A stretch of DNA of 64,000 nt from contig CM049311.1 of NCBI GenBank assembly GCA_026874595.1, positions 74,030,953-74,094,952 of the forward strand. Reading direction: 5' to 3'. This document shows positions 11,340 to 45,594 of the stretch, one piece after another. The notes beneath the pieces were generated by a model. That model ran no database searches. It saw only the letters and a list, made by a program, of their open reading frames with translations, and was not told the DNA's origin. The translations under genes were made by a program, and so were the position numbers. The stretch's first letter is position 1. Each line of letters opens with the position of its first letter. The stretch is from Sipunculus nudus. Lineage: Eukaryota; Annelida; Sipuncula; Golfingiida; Sipunculidae.

Positions 11340-13218
11340 TTGTGTTTCTTACGTAAAATATAAGATCTGGAATCGTCGCGCGTGTCTGAAAGTAGTGTTT
11401 CAAATAAATTGGCGAGAATTTATTGACCATTTTGTTAAATGTGAGAGGTAATCTCTCTTTAGGAAGAGTTGTCGCCAATGCAGCTCATCGTACATTTTGT
11501 TTGAGCTGGCTGTGATGCTGATAAGTACGGCTTTTTTTCCGGATGGTTTCTAATTCATAACTTCGTTCCGCTGTGCAGCTGTTAAAAACTTTCGACCCGT
11601 ATATTCTAAATCCGGAAGAACCATTAATTTATCAACCGTTCAAGTACCTTCATGGACATATTAAAGTTATATTATTTCAAAATGGCAATTTTTTGGAAGC
11701 TTTAAGACATTACTTATTAATATGACAAGTTTTTAGTAGGTATTACCCCGAGGTGTTTTACGCTGGTAACATCAGTTAGTTTGACATCGTCAAAATACAG
11801 CGGTGGATGCGTATTGTGCGATCTTTTACTGGAAAAACAGATAACTTTAGTTTTTGTTGGGTTGAACTGTAAACTTTGATGGCCCACTGGCTCAAGCGCT
11901 GCAAGTCACTGTTGAGAGAATCTGCTGACTAGACTAGGTTATCTTCAGAATGTATAAAGGTGTTATCAGCATACATTTTAATATTGTTCTCCATGTGCAA
12001 GTGAAAATCATTAACATAAACAAGAAATAAGAGTGGTCTCATGCAGTATGGAACCTCGCGGGACACCTGAACATATATTTAAACTGTTTGACTTTGAGCC
12101 ATCCAGAACCACGCATGTTGTTTTCGATTAGTTTAGTAGCTTTAAATAAATTTGAGCAGAGACCCCGTTACTCCGAGGCGTTCCAGTTTATTGAGTAATC
12201 CTTTATGCCTCACCCTGTAGAAAGCCTTTGATGCGTCGAGCCATATACCAGTATGTCGGGTTTCGTGACCTCTCTCAAAACCGCTATATAAATATCGTGA
12301 CAAAGTCAAACCAGTGGCCGATTCTCCTTTTCCTAGACAATAATTAAAGAATTTGCAAAACGGCTTACTCAAATTTTCTGACATACTCTTAATAATGAAG
12401 TTATTTATTCCACCTGGACCTGTAGCTTTATTTAGTTTTAAATTTTTCATAACATCCAGTACTTCCTTTTCAGTAATAAATGCGTCAGTTATAGATTCAT
12501 CGTGTTCAGACTTCATTTCCTGAAGATAAAGACGGTTTTGGATGATTTTACATTGTGACACAAAAAATTGGTTAAATAACTCAGCTTTATCAAAAGGGTT
12601 CGTTACAAAGTTCCCCTCATTCTCGAGTGACGATACTCCTCGGATTAATTTTCCTCCATATAAGGAACGGGATAACTTCAAGCAGCATTATGCACAGATG
12701 TCGCAATCACATAATTCATTGTTAATCTTTAACATATGAGAGTTAAATAAGCTACAGTTTAATTTGACCACGTCGTTCCTAATCCTCTTGTATGCTTAAT
12801 AATCTATATTGTTATTCGTCCGTGTGTATCTTTTCCAGAGCCTATTTCGTTTGCTAACAAGGGTTTTCACGGCTCCGTTTATCCACGATTTATCATTTGG
12901 TCTTATGTATTCTATTTTGTGGGGAATGTATTCTATAACTGAACTTAACAGAATGTCATTATAATAATTAAATATTTCTGAATCGTCATCAAATATTTCA
13001 AAAGCAGTATCCCAAGGTACATTATTTTATGAATCCCGGCGTCCCATCATATCAACTCTGTTGTAAAAGAATTAATACTTCACGGTTATAACCATTAAGT
13101 TTCGCATGCCTGAGAGCAACTTTCCAAATTGAAATACTATGATCAAAGGTAGAAATAGGACTCAGAACATCAAATTTATTTACTAAGCCGGGCTGATCTG
13201 TAATAACAATATCTTATA
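11340..13218 (-). pseudogene. Degenerate, 5'-truncated LINE (end of endonuclease, RT, C-terminus)
   Basis: Read on the minus strand from 13218 downward in shifting frames. First comes an endonuclease tail (DIVITDQPGLVNKFDVLSP then FDHSIS, where active copies have SDH). Next is the inter-domain region (KSWINGAVKTLVSKRNRLWK, near 12880). The reverse transcriptase starts near 12680 with LNKATGPGGINNFIIK and LDASKAFYRVRHKGLLNKL. The active-site region near 11960 reads YADN where YADD is expected, followed by NPTKTKVICFSS and VKHLGV. The C-terminal TFNKMVNKFSPIYLKHYFQT is near 11430. Stops and frameshifts interrupt every segment, so the copy is dead. The order and motifs fit a jockey/CR1-like non-LTR retrotransposon. 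Its 5' truncation point abuts the R3 repeat at about 13205-13218. Confidence 0.8.
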
Positions 13219-14310
13219 GTGTTACGGAACCTTATTATAACAACAGCTAGCTCACGTAGTCGTGACGAGCATAAATTTTGTTACCGAGATAAATAAAAAT
13301 CAGATTCTGTAGCACTAGGCAACGTGAAATGTCTAGGGGAATGAATAAAGAAGTCAGTGGTTTTTTGTTAACAAATAATTATAATTTATTCTTAAAACAA
13401 CCCTAGCATTACAATACACTAAATCAATACAATTACACAGTATAACAGGCTAATGTGTATACTCAGATAGTGTAAGTGATGCCCAATAGAGGGCACCCCA
13501 TTTATAGTTCTTTTAAGTTCATTTCAGTGTCTATGATGTCCAACAGAGGGCATCACTAGTCGTTAATTAGCTATCTGCATATATTTTTCTTATAGGGTTA
13601 AACTCACTTATTAAATATGCACACGTCACACTGCACCTGACATCTGACTCTGCCGCCAAACTGACTTCAATATTCTTCATTTCTGCGCCATTCCGTCACC
13701 AAACTTCGTAATGGCAACACGCCATAAACGTTGTATATTTGTTACTCCACAGGTAAGCATTGCCTTCATTGCCTACCATATTCATTACTATTGGCGTCCA
13801 TAATTTTGTACAAGGTAATTACAAATATCAATGTTTGTGTGTCGATGGAGAAATTCATTTTAAAATTTTCGGTCTCGTATTATAATACTCTGTCCAGCCT
13901 CATATTTGTCTTCACAAGAGTATCCACTGTACTTTTGTATTATAGTGCGTTTGTCTAATGATATTCTGTGACACTACTTGTACCCATTTGCATTTGAATA
14001 TTGTATTTCTTAAAATGTCTCTGGATAGTAAATATCACATTATATATAATTCCATTGTAACAGAAAAAGATTCCGTCACCAAACTTCGTAATGGCAACAC
14101 GCCATAAACGTTGTATATTTGTTACTCCACAGTAAACCCGTTCACCACGTCGGTCGTTTGCTTGTTCGTTGATGGAATAGAGAGGACACATCCCCTTTTC
14201 TTCTGAACCGAGTAGAATGACTGTTATATAACAACAGTATAACAGTAAATCAATACAATTACACATGATAATAAATAAAGTGTACAGTACCAGAGTGTCC
14301 GGAGCCTTGC
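13205..14310 (-). repeat. Dispersed repeat R3, copy interrupted by repeat R4
   Basis: Positions 13205-13445 and about 14231-14310 match the single continuous stretch 3688-3985 on the opposite strand. Between them sits a foreign 0.79-kb block. The split falls at a TATAACAG-like sequence present near both edges, consistent with a short target duplication. No gene is recognised. Confidence 0.7.
13446..14230 (+). mobile_element. Insertion R4, copy 1, inside repeat R3
   Basis: Begins ACAGGCTAATGTGTATACTC. A near-identical sequence occurs inverted at about 18628-19985 (minus its own insertion). The ends ACAGGC and ACTGT are only weakly inverted. Within it a segment of about 60 bp (from TTCCGTCACCAAACTTCGTA to GTTACTCCACAG) is present twice, at 13691-13752 and 14071-14132. 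Position 13928-13935 carries a single ATCCACTG, the unoccupied version of the hAT-type insertion site seen in copy 2. It does not encode a recognisable protein, and its superfamily is unknown. Confidence 0.65.
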
Positions 14311-17300
14311 GCTTAGCGTTGTGGTTTGTTAATTTGATCAGGTTTTCTCGCGGTGCTTTCAGTGTATTCTCTGTTGGCTCTCCGAGCCGTTGTATGCGAC
14401 AATAGTCTTGAGGACCGATGTTTGTGTTCAGTGTCTCAGTAAAGAACTGGTGTAATTTTGTTTTAATATTCTGTCCATCTTACTTAACACCAGATATTGG
14501 TGTAAATCATCATAATACCTTTTATTTAAGCTGTTCTATTTCAGCCTGTTTTCTTTTAAACTATCTTCACAGACTCTCATTGTATTTTATTGTTAACATA
14601 TCTGCCCACCTTGTTGTGATATGATTTCATCTTGCTGGCGGAGTTTGTCATTGAACATTCAAATTAAGTTTTCAGACTCTACGTTCAAGATTTTGCAAGG
14701 ACTCCTACGGTTAAGGGGTTTGTCCATGCTTTCTAGCAAATGAATGATAAGATTAATATCAGCGTGCGACTTGGCCTTTTCTCTGTAGGCTGCGACATAC
14801 TTGGGGACAGTGAGCTGTCTGACATTGTTCTTACAGGCGTGCCTGGGCGAATGATATCACTAATGTCTGTTGCATGTGGTTCTGTTTCCATGTTTTATAT
14901 TTCAGAAATAAACACCACATACTAGGTAAGCTACATGAGACCAATTGTTTGCCAAGGCTTTTCTTATGCTGTTCTTCATTGTGTTGTGCATGAGTAGTGG
15001 CTTAAATTTTTTTATAAAGAATCCACAAACAAGCTATCCAAAGTCACAGGTCAAAGGTTGCTAAATTGTTGTAAATAGCAAGGTCACTATTTCTACTTTC
15101 TACTTCTATTTTGCAAATGCATAGAGATCTCATGACATTTTAACACAGAGAATTTTTTTTATTTTCCCGCCCGGAATGATTTCTGAAAAAAAAGTTCCCG
15201 AGAAAAAAAGTTTTTTGGGGGGAAGGGCCTTAAGATTAATTCGAAATCAGTGATGTTTGGTAGAAAATATATATTTTATTATATGGAGTAAATATATATA
15301 TGGAGATAATATGTTGACGCTCTGAATAAAGCAGGGCCTTCAAGAGGAATTTTTCGAGGCGGTATATAAGTTTACCGGTACCATCCCTTTTCTTCTTTAC
15401 AATAACTATTCATTTTTATGGATGTATTAAACTCTCTATTAGACTTAAATTCAAGGCTATCTATTTATTGAAGCAGTATACTAAAGAATGTACTGTAACA
15501 GAGGGATGCATAGTTTAATCCATGTAATGCTACGTATATTCTCATATATATATATACCTTATCGACCATACAAAACTAAAAAAAATCATATACGGAGGTC
15601 TTAGCATGCAGGCATCCCTAGCTATTACCTCAAGGCTAACGACCTACAGGGGGTTACTCACACTACAAAATGTGCCTCTCGTGCTATATGTGCTATCAAC
15701 ATCAGTACTATCACAATAACGAAAAAGCCAATCAAAAAATGGGGAGAATAACAACAACAAAATATTTACATGAACATAATAAGGGGTTTAATAGTTAATA
15801 TGGTGCCGCAGCCAAGGCGAGTGCAGATGTGCATCATGTTCCCCTCAAAAGGAACTATCAATTTTTTTGGTTTCCTTTTGGGGATATTCGCCATGTATGA
15901 TAAAAACGTTTAATAATAAATAAGACCAGACCTATATTTGCTCGTATGAAATTGAATATTTAATATTTTTAACTAAAACGCATCCATTACTGGTCTGTCA
16001 CAATAACAGGAAACTATATTGGTTTCTGATAAGTTGATAATCAACAAGATATATATAGCATGCATATATATAGAGAGCCCGGAATTTATAAACAAAATGA
16101 AAGCGACCCCCCTCCCCAACCACCGCACACAAAAAGAAAAGCACCCACCCAGATAAATAAAAATATAAAATAAAATTAAAGGAGCCTCTCCACTGAATCG
16201 TTTATACTCATCATGAATCATTCAATAAATAGAGTACTTGAATAATTATATACACGAACAATTAACAAAAGCAACTTACCTACATTTTATACCTGACCTA
16301 TACCTTAAATAAAATAAAAGAATACATTGAAAACCCTTGGCACAAATGTACTTCAGGAACGAATGTGTATACGCTTTCCATGCCCCTCTGGACCATAAAA
16401 TGAATGCAAATAAATATTAATATTTGGTTAAATTCTTCCATGTACGGATCTGTTGTCCTAAATAAGATTTAGTATTCTGTTGTATACCGTAACCATTGTG
16501 CACCATTACTAAGGACTTTTCTACATTTCCATACATTCTAATGGGCCTCAAGAACTCTTGGCCAATCCAGGCCCTTTGTTTCTGACGGGTTCCTATATAA
16601 AACAGCTCATGCTATTAAAAAAATGCGAGACTTAAATTTGAGACTTCATCCTCAAGCCGACGCTCTGAACACAACGCGTGACCTCCCGGCCGGGTGACCT
16701 TCCATTCACACGCTGTGAGAAATAGCGGGATTTTTTTAGGTATAGCAACACCCAGTCACTTTGCGCTGGATAAAGTAAAATCTGATTGGCTGTGCGTTTA
16801 AAACAGATCTGCAGAACTGGTGGAAGAAAGCTAATTGGCTTAGCGTGTAAACAAACATAGCTATGCCGGTGACAACTCGTGTGGCACGCAGTACAGGAAA
16901 TATGCAGACAGTAGGGGATAACTGACCTCAGACATGTCAGTATACAAGACTGTGTTGAAAGCTGACGATTGCATCGTGTATATTCCAATGGGGATGTAAA
17001 AAAGTTTCTCATTAACAAGCATTTAGCCGGGCCTCTTTGGGTCGTCCTGATGACAGCTATATAAATGCAAGTTAACTTAAAACCAAAAGAGATTTTCTTA
17101 TTTTCAAGTGTTTCCTGGTGTTCTCTTAAATAGGAAATGCCTGACGGGCCCAGGCCCCTTTGGATCACTCACTTTTATAGAATCTCAATATTTACGTTTC
17201 ATAAAACACGTAAATTGATCATTTACGAGCTTTTTCTTGTGTCTCATTGGAAATTCCTAGGATAAAATAAAATCAAGTGAGACTATATTATCATACAATT

Positions 17301-17524
17301 CATTGGGACTTACAGGAAATTCTTGGCCTGTACAGGGCCCTTAATTTATACCCCTCAATTTGGATTAAAAACTCCGTATACATGTTTCTCAAATGACAAA
17401 CGGGATGCGCATTTCTTTAGCCCTATATAGGATAGACCAGAACACCCCCCCCCCCCAACCCCCTTGCGTGGTCTCCTCACTAAAATAAATAAAAGCTAAA
17501 ATAAAAACTGAAGGAGACTTCTAC
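14311..17524. other. 3.2-kb stretch without recognised genes
   Basis: No gene that I can support. A 178-codon frame on the minus strand (16632-17168) has no domain and its composition looks like repeat DNA. Short AT runs, a C run near 17447 and fragments such as GGGCCTCTTTGGGTCGTCC suggest older repeats. Confidence 0.5.
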
Positions 17525-18625
17525 ATTTTCTACAGGATTTTAAATAGAATAAAGAATGGTGATGATATTATCCAGGGAACTAAATGTTTAAGAAACCTTG
17601 GTTTTTATATGGGTAGTAGTACACTCAGTGGTAGAGAGCATATAAATAAAGTATGCTCTTCCTCATATCTCATGTTAAAACGACTGTGTAGAGTGAAACA
17701 CTATATAGATACAGATACAAGGAACATTTTAGCTCAAGCATTAGACATGAGTAGGGTCGATTATAACAACAGTCTACTCGGTGCGTCCCAGAAGGAATTG
17801 AACCGTTTGCAGTGTATTCAGAACATATGTGCTCGTTTTGTAAGGCCAAAATAAAAAAAGGTATGGTTCTCAGGCACTTTTTTCAGAAATCAATGCGGGC
17901 GAGCGTTTTTTTTTTTTTATTTTAAATTTTTTGGTATGTTCCGATAAAAATGTCAAATGATAAGGGAAAAGCATGAAAATAACAGTTTTATTTTGCTAAA
18001 TAAGTAAAAGCACTACAAAACAAAGGAAATTGTATGGTTTTATCTTCTTGAATGAAATGTCAGAGCGGCAGCAGCTCAAAATTGGAAAGTTTTTATTGAA
18101 AATCAAAATAAAAATTTTTGATGCGGGGGTTTAAAATTGATGCGGGCGGTGCCTGAGAACCATACCTTTATTTTTTTTTGGCCTAACAGGTCTAAGAAAG
18201 TATGACCGCATCACGCCCTCGCTGAAAGCCCTTCACTGGCTGAAAATTCAATACAGGATTAAATATAAGATTCTAGTATTAACTTTTAGGTGTATTAAGG
18301 GAGCAGCACCAGAATATCTGATTGAAGCTCTTAAATTGTTTATAATAAACGGTTAAGGTCAGCCACAGCGGGCAAGTTACCGATCCCAGCCAGGTGTAAT
18401 TTGACTTAACTCTACACGGTTGTTTTGTACAGGTAGCTCCTAGGCTTTGGAATGCTTTACCTCAGAACCTTAGAAACACAAAGGACATGTCTGTTAAATT
18501 ATTTCAGTCAGGACTAAAGACTCATTTATTTAAACGCTGTTATGACTGTTAAGCGCCTTTGACTATTAGAGTTTAATAGTGTGCTATATTAAGTTATAAT
18601 TGTAATTGTAAATTGTAATTGTAAT
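17525..18625 (+). pseudogene. 5'-truncated LINE 3' part, split by a MITE
   Basis: The frame from about 17530 encodes CLRNLGFYMGSSTLSGREHI, then INKVCSSSYLMLKRLCRVKH, then a LNRLQCIQNICARFV segment. This is the typical end of the reverse transcriptase thumb of CR1/jockey-like LINEs. After a 340-bp insertion the same protein resumes at 18187 with TGLRKYDRITPSLKALHWLK, continues to PRLWNALPQNLRNTKD, and ends at a stop after LFKRCYDC near 18550. One frame disruption lies near 18345-18420. The 3' end carries a TAATTGTAATTG-type short tandem tail, typical of LINE insertions. The start is missing by 5' truncation. Confidence 0.85.
17844..18183. mobile_element. 340-bp MITE, PIF/Harbinger type, inserted in the LINE
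   Basis: The ends are GGCCAAAATAAAAAAAGG on the left and GGCCAAAAAAAAATAAAGG on the opposite strand. Both continue with the same TATGGTTCTCAGGCAC, giving TIRs of about 34 bp. The insertion is flanked by TAA on both sides (17841-17843 and 18184-18186), the 3-bp TWA duplication characteristic of PIF/Harbinger. Removing the element plus one TAA restores the LINE reading frame across ICARFV and TGLRKYD. It has no coding capacity. Confidence 0.88.
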
Positions 18626-18627
18626 TG

Positions 18628-19974
18628 TTACAAGCAGTGTTATAGAGTTATATCATTAGACAAACGCACTATAATACAGACTACAGTGGATCAGGTTGGG
18701 GACCAGGTACAGGTGAAAGTACCTAGGTACAGGTACAGGTACTTGTGAATTGGCCAGGTACAGGTACAGGTACAGGTATTTGATTTTCACAGAGTACCTA
18801 GGTACAGGTACAGGTACTTTAGAAAGTACCTAGGTACAGGTACAGGTACATTTATTTGAAGATCACTTCAAAGACGTTTTTTACGGCATATATTTATGTA
18901 TATGCAAGTTAACATGCCTTTTTTCTATCAAACACCACTGAAGTCATTTGCTTAAGTATATTTTTTAGAACTTATCAACTGTTTGGCACCATACATTCAC
19001 AAAAATGATATGTAAGTGTATTAAAAGCCCATTAAGTGCACCAAGTAGTGTATGACACCATACATTCACAAACATGAAATTCAAGTCTACTGAAAGTCCT
19101 TTAAGTACACCAAGTACAGTAAGACAGGGATTATTCTGAAACCATACTTCACAAACAGGATATTTGTGTACTAAATGTTCATTAAGTGCACCAAGTATAG
19201 TATAATCAAATGATTTGCTTAATAAGTGGTAACAGCTGATTTCACACATGTGACCATTCTGGAGGTGTGATAACAATTCAATTCATGAGCAGTTTATCAC
19301 ACTGATGGCTTGCTGATAATTTTACACTACAGGTAACCAAATGTAATACTAAAAGAGAAAAAAAAACTAAAAAAATGAAAATATGAAAATGTACCTGGAG
19401 TACTTTGTACCAGGTACAGGTACTTTAGTTCCAGGTACAGGTACAGGTACAAGGTACTTCCTACTCATGACTGGCAATTACAGGTACAGGTACTCTGCAG
19501 TGGATACTCTTGTGAAAACAAATATGAGGCTGGAAAGAGTACTATAATACGGGACTGAAAAATATAAAATCAATGAATTACATCATTGACACACAAACAT
19601 TAATATTTGTAATTACCATGAACAAATTATGAACGTGAATAGTAATGAATTTCGTAGGCAATGAAGGCAATGCTTACCTGTGGATAACAAATAGACAACG
19701 TTTAAGGCGTGTTGCCATAACGAAGATTGGCGACGGAATGGCGCAAAAAAAATGAAGAATATTTAAGTCGTTTTGGCGGCAGAGTAAGGTGTCAGGTGCA
19801 GTGTGACGTGTGCATATTGAATAAGTTAACTTTACCCTATGAGAAAAATATATGCAAACGACTAATTAACCACTAGTGAAGCCCCCTGTTCGACATCATA
19901 GACACTAAATGAACTTAAAGACTGTTAACGGAGTGCCCTCATCACTTACACGATCTGAGTATACACATGAGCCT

Positions 19975-19985
<11 letters not shown>
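18628..19985 (-). mobile_element. Insertion R4, copy 2, carrying a nested MITE
   Basis: The sequence is the inverse of 13446-about 13990: the GGCAATGAAGGCAATGCTTA stretch at 19660, the GTGTGACGTGTGCATATT stretch near 19800, and the end AGCCTGT at 19973-19979 all have partners there. It differs by small indels and by the 806-bp insertion 18692-19497. It begins directly at the 3' tail of the LINE. Confidence 0.7.
18692..19497. mobile_element. 806-bp hAT-type MITE rich in AGGTAC repeats
   Basis: Flanked by exact 8-bp duplications CAGTGGAT at 18684-18691 and 19498-19505. Both ends start with CAG (CAGGTTGGGGACC on the left, CAGAGTACCTGTACC on the opposite strand), fitting hAT-type termini. Both terminal regions are made of AGGTAC/GTACCT tandem repeats that can pair with each other. 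The middle (about 18965-19210) holds three diverged copies of a unit of about 75 bp with TTAAGTGCACCAAGTA. The related R4 copy 1 at 13446-14230 has the target only once, proving insertion. No transposase is encoded. Confidence 0.88.

Positions 19986-20036
<51 letters not shown>
19978..20036. repeat. (TA)n microsatellite
   Basis: A TA run of about 29 units at the end of R4 copy 2. Confidence 0.95.
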
Positions 20037-20038
<2 letters not shown>

Positions 20039-20087
20039 GCATAATTGCCATCACTACATAACCTAGCCATTGTTCGTGTTACTTGAT

Positions 20088-20169
20088 CGATATTTTTAGT
20101 GTTCCACAAATTAAGTTATTAAAGCTCTCGATATTTTTAGTGTTCCACAAATTAAGTTATTAAAGCTCT
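20088..20169. repeat. 41-bp perfect tandem duplication
   Basis: Two identical 41-bp units starting CGATATTTTTAGTGTTCCAC lie head to tail at 20088-20128 and 20129-20169. Absence of any difference suggests a recent event or an assembly artefact. Confidence 0.9.
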
Positions 20170-20450
20170 CAGGCCATCAATATATAGAAGGGATGGGGGT
20201 ATATATATTTCCTCACCTTTTGGCAATGGGAGGGGGGTCCATGTAATCATCCCCACCCCCACTTTTCAATGAATGATACTTATTCATGTAAATTGCAAAT
20301 GAAGTATATTAATAAATATATTTTGGACTTTATGAGACTACTATGAAATATAAAATCTAAAACTGGTTTAGAATTAACTTATACTCTAAACATAATATCT
20401 TATTTTCTATAACCTAATTTGTATAATATTTGAAATGTGATTTTAAAAAA

Positions 20451-20452
<2 letters not shown>

Positions 20453-20504
<52 letters not shown>

Positions 20505-20524
20505 ATGTGTGTGTGTGTATTAGA

Positions 20525-20570
<46 letters not shown>

Positions 20571-20645
20571 TATGGAGGAGGTTGTGTGTGGGTGCGGTTG
20601 TGTGTGTCTAATAGGTCACCCTCCACCCCCCCCCCCCACACACAC
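20453..20645. repeat. Compound TA/GT/CA microsatellites
   Basis: TA run, GT run, TA run, then a C run and CA run. The open frames through this stretch on both strands are artefacts of the simple repeat. Confidence 0.9.
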
Positions 20646-21780
20646 ACACAATGGAAGAAAATGATTGTCGCCAATGCAAGTCCTCAGCCCCTTTTATGCT
20701 GAGAAAATGATGGGGGAATTGGAGGGGGCAATCTAAAGCTAGGAGAATATCCCCTCCCCCCCCCCCCCACCCCTTTCACTCTCCTAGCCCCAGCTTGCAG
20801 TTACATTAATCCGTTGATACAGAAAACTTATAGAAAAAAACTTGTTGTTATTTGAAATGGAAATTAGAGATGACGAGCTAAACTTAATTAGCTCCCCGGA
20901 TATCAAATTGTCGCTCTTTTTTATAGTCCTATAGGAGAATTTGCTCTTTCAATTTATGTTGTTGCCTCCGCCAGAAGGGTACTATGCGTTCATTCCCATA
21001 AATTTTTATTTGTGTTTGTATTTGTGTTTGTTCACACCATTACTCCTGCAGTCATGAACGAAATCTCATGAAATTTTTAGGGCATTGCGAGAATGAGCAA
21101 ATGAAGATTTTGCTGTGGATCGGGAACATGATCCGATTCACTGAGAGCATCATGCGTTCCAGGAATGTTCACAAATTTACAGTAACTATGAATGAATGAG
21201 CCATGGGAATATGGTCCGAATAGGTGAATGCAAACACGTTTTTTGGAGCATTCCACACAGCGACACATGGCGGAGGCTTAGTTGCATTCCTTAGAATGCA
21301 AATTTCTAGTTATCTCAATATTTTATATTTTCATCCTTAAATAAATTGTTTGATATCATAATAATATTGGAATAACTTGATATATTTCCCAGTATGATTT
21401 TGAGATTTTTGAATAAACATTAGAAATAATAATTGTGTTTGTTAGAAGTTAGGCACATAATATGTACATACATTATATATACCAGTAAACAAATATTTAC
21501 CAAGGGGGGGGGGGAACTTGCCCGGCGCGTGGCGCTATCTGTTGCCAATAATACAAACTATTGCTTGTCCTCGGTCTTATAAATTCTGTGGAAATCGCGA
21601 AAATGTACACGTAAACTGTGTTATTTATAAAATATGTAATACTTTTTTAGTAAAGTTTCAAATTAATTGTTGTATCTATTTACATATGCTTACAAATGTA
21701 TGCACATACATAATATCTTTAATGAAAAGGTACAGGACCATCAATCTGGATACACCTCACCGTAAATACTCAAAATCAAA
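20646..21780. other. Upstream flank of ATG5, no gene recognised
   Basis: AT-rich sequence with C runs near 20755 and a G run near 21505. The promoter of ATG5 should lie in the 3' part. The short GC-rich piece CCGGCGCGTGGCGC near 21520 is the only CpG-rich patch, but I see no TATA box or defined initiator. Confidence 0.45.
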
Positions 21781-44681
<22,901 letters not shown>

Positions 44682-44796
44682 AAGTAATGTTCATGATAAC
44701 TGTCAGTCATCATATTATTGTTCATGTATATTTAACTATCATGTGTGATATTGTGATATAAAAATGAGTTTCATCCACATGCCAATTTTTTATGTA

Positions 44797-44802
44797 ATTA
44801 AA
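44797..44802 (+). terminator. Candidate polyadenylation signal of ATG5
   Basis: ATTAAA about 115 bases after the ATG5 stop. An AATAAA at 45352-45357 is the alternative and would give a 3' UTR of about 0.7 kb. The sequence alone cannot decide between them. Confidence 0.4.
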
Positions 44803-45029
44803 TACAAGTAGCAGTTTTCATTAGAATGGCAATATCCCTGCTTGTTATGAAGGCCCAAGGTAAGGGCCCAAGTCTGTCATCTAAAGATGGGGTAAGATTT
44901 TTTTTTTTTGCTCCTTTTATTTTATCATAAACCATTAATTTAGCCTGTGGTATGATGAATCAGAAATGTGGTAAAATGGAATTCTTCAATAGGAATTGGA
45001 TCTACATATTGGGTGCAGTATAGCAACCA

Positions 45030-45590
45030 CAGGACCTGGTGACCATGTATATGACCAGCGAATGCAGTAACTACTCTGAGGAACCTTGTACCGTATTTCA
45101 TACACTGAATTCCACTGCCACAGTCAACATACTGCTTACTACACATAAACTAGACACATCTTCAGACTACCAGCTTTGTGCCAGCTACGCTTTCACAGAC
45201 CTTGAACCGATAAGCTGCTCTGGTGTCTGTTTTATGAATGATTGAACCACTCTTGTACACTAGTTTTGCTTGGCAGTTGATGCATGCCTTGTGCTAGTTC
45301 TAGACCAAATATATAGCATTGCCAGGAGGGCATGAACAATGTGACCGATCAAATAAAGCCTTATAAACCTGTTTTGGTTTTTTCTGGTACGTGTTCTTGT
45401 TCTGACAGCTTTGAAAAAGTGTATTGTTTTGAATTTGTTGGTTGGATTTGATTATCAGTTTAAATTCCCCTGAACACTTGTGTGTATTATCCATCAAATA
45501 GATGACAAGGCACCTCCCTGAATCAAGGTCTGTGAGAGCGTAGCTACCACAAACTTGGTAGTATGAAGATAACTGCTTCAGTGTCAATTA
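45030..45590. repeat. Inverted repeat with similar Cys-containing frames on both arms
   Basis: Positions about 45155-45205 (plus) and about 45519-45570 (minus) are inverted copies. They are read as DYQLCASYAFTDLEPISCSG in a 68-codon plus frame and YYQVCGSYALTDLDSGRC in a 95-codon minus frame. Differences are largely conservative. Both frames are rich in Cys and Thr/Ser. I recognise neither and no splice sites are evident; it may be a foldback element or decayed exons. It follows the ATG5 stop and could lie in its 3' UTR. Confidence 0.45.
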
Positions 45591-45594
45591 TAGT

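Noticed and set aside
16632-17168. 178-codon minus-strand frame
   Set aside because: No domain, signal peptide or splice support; composition and short internal repeats look like non-coding repeat DNA.
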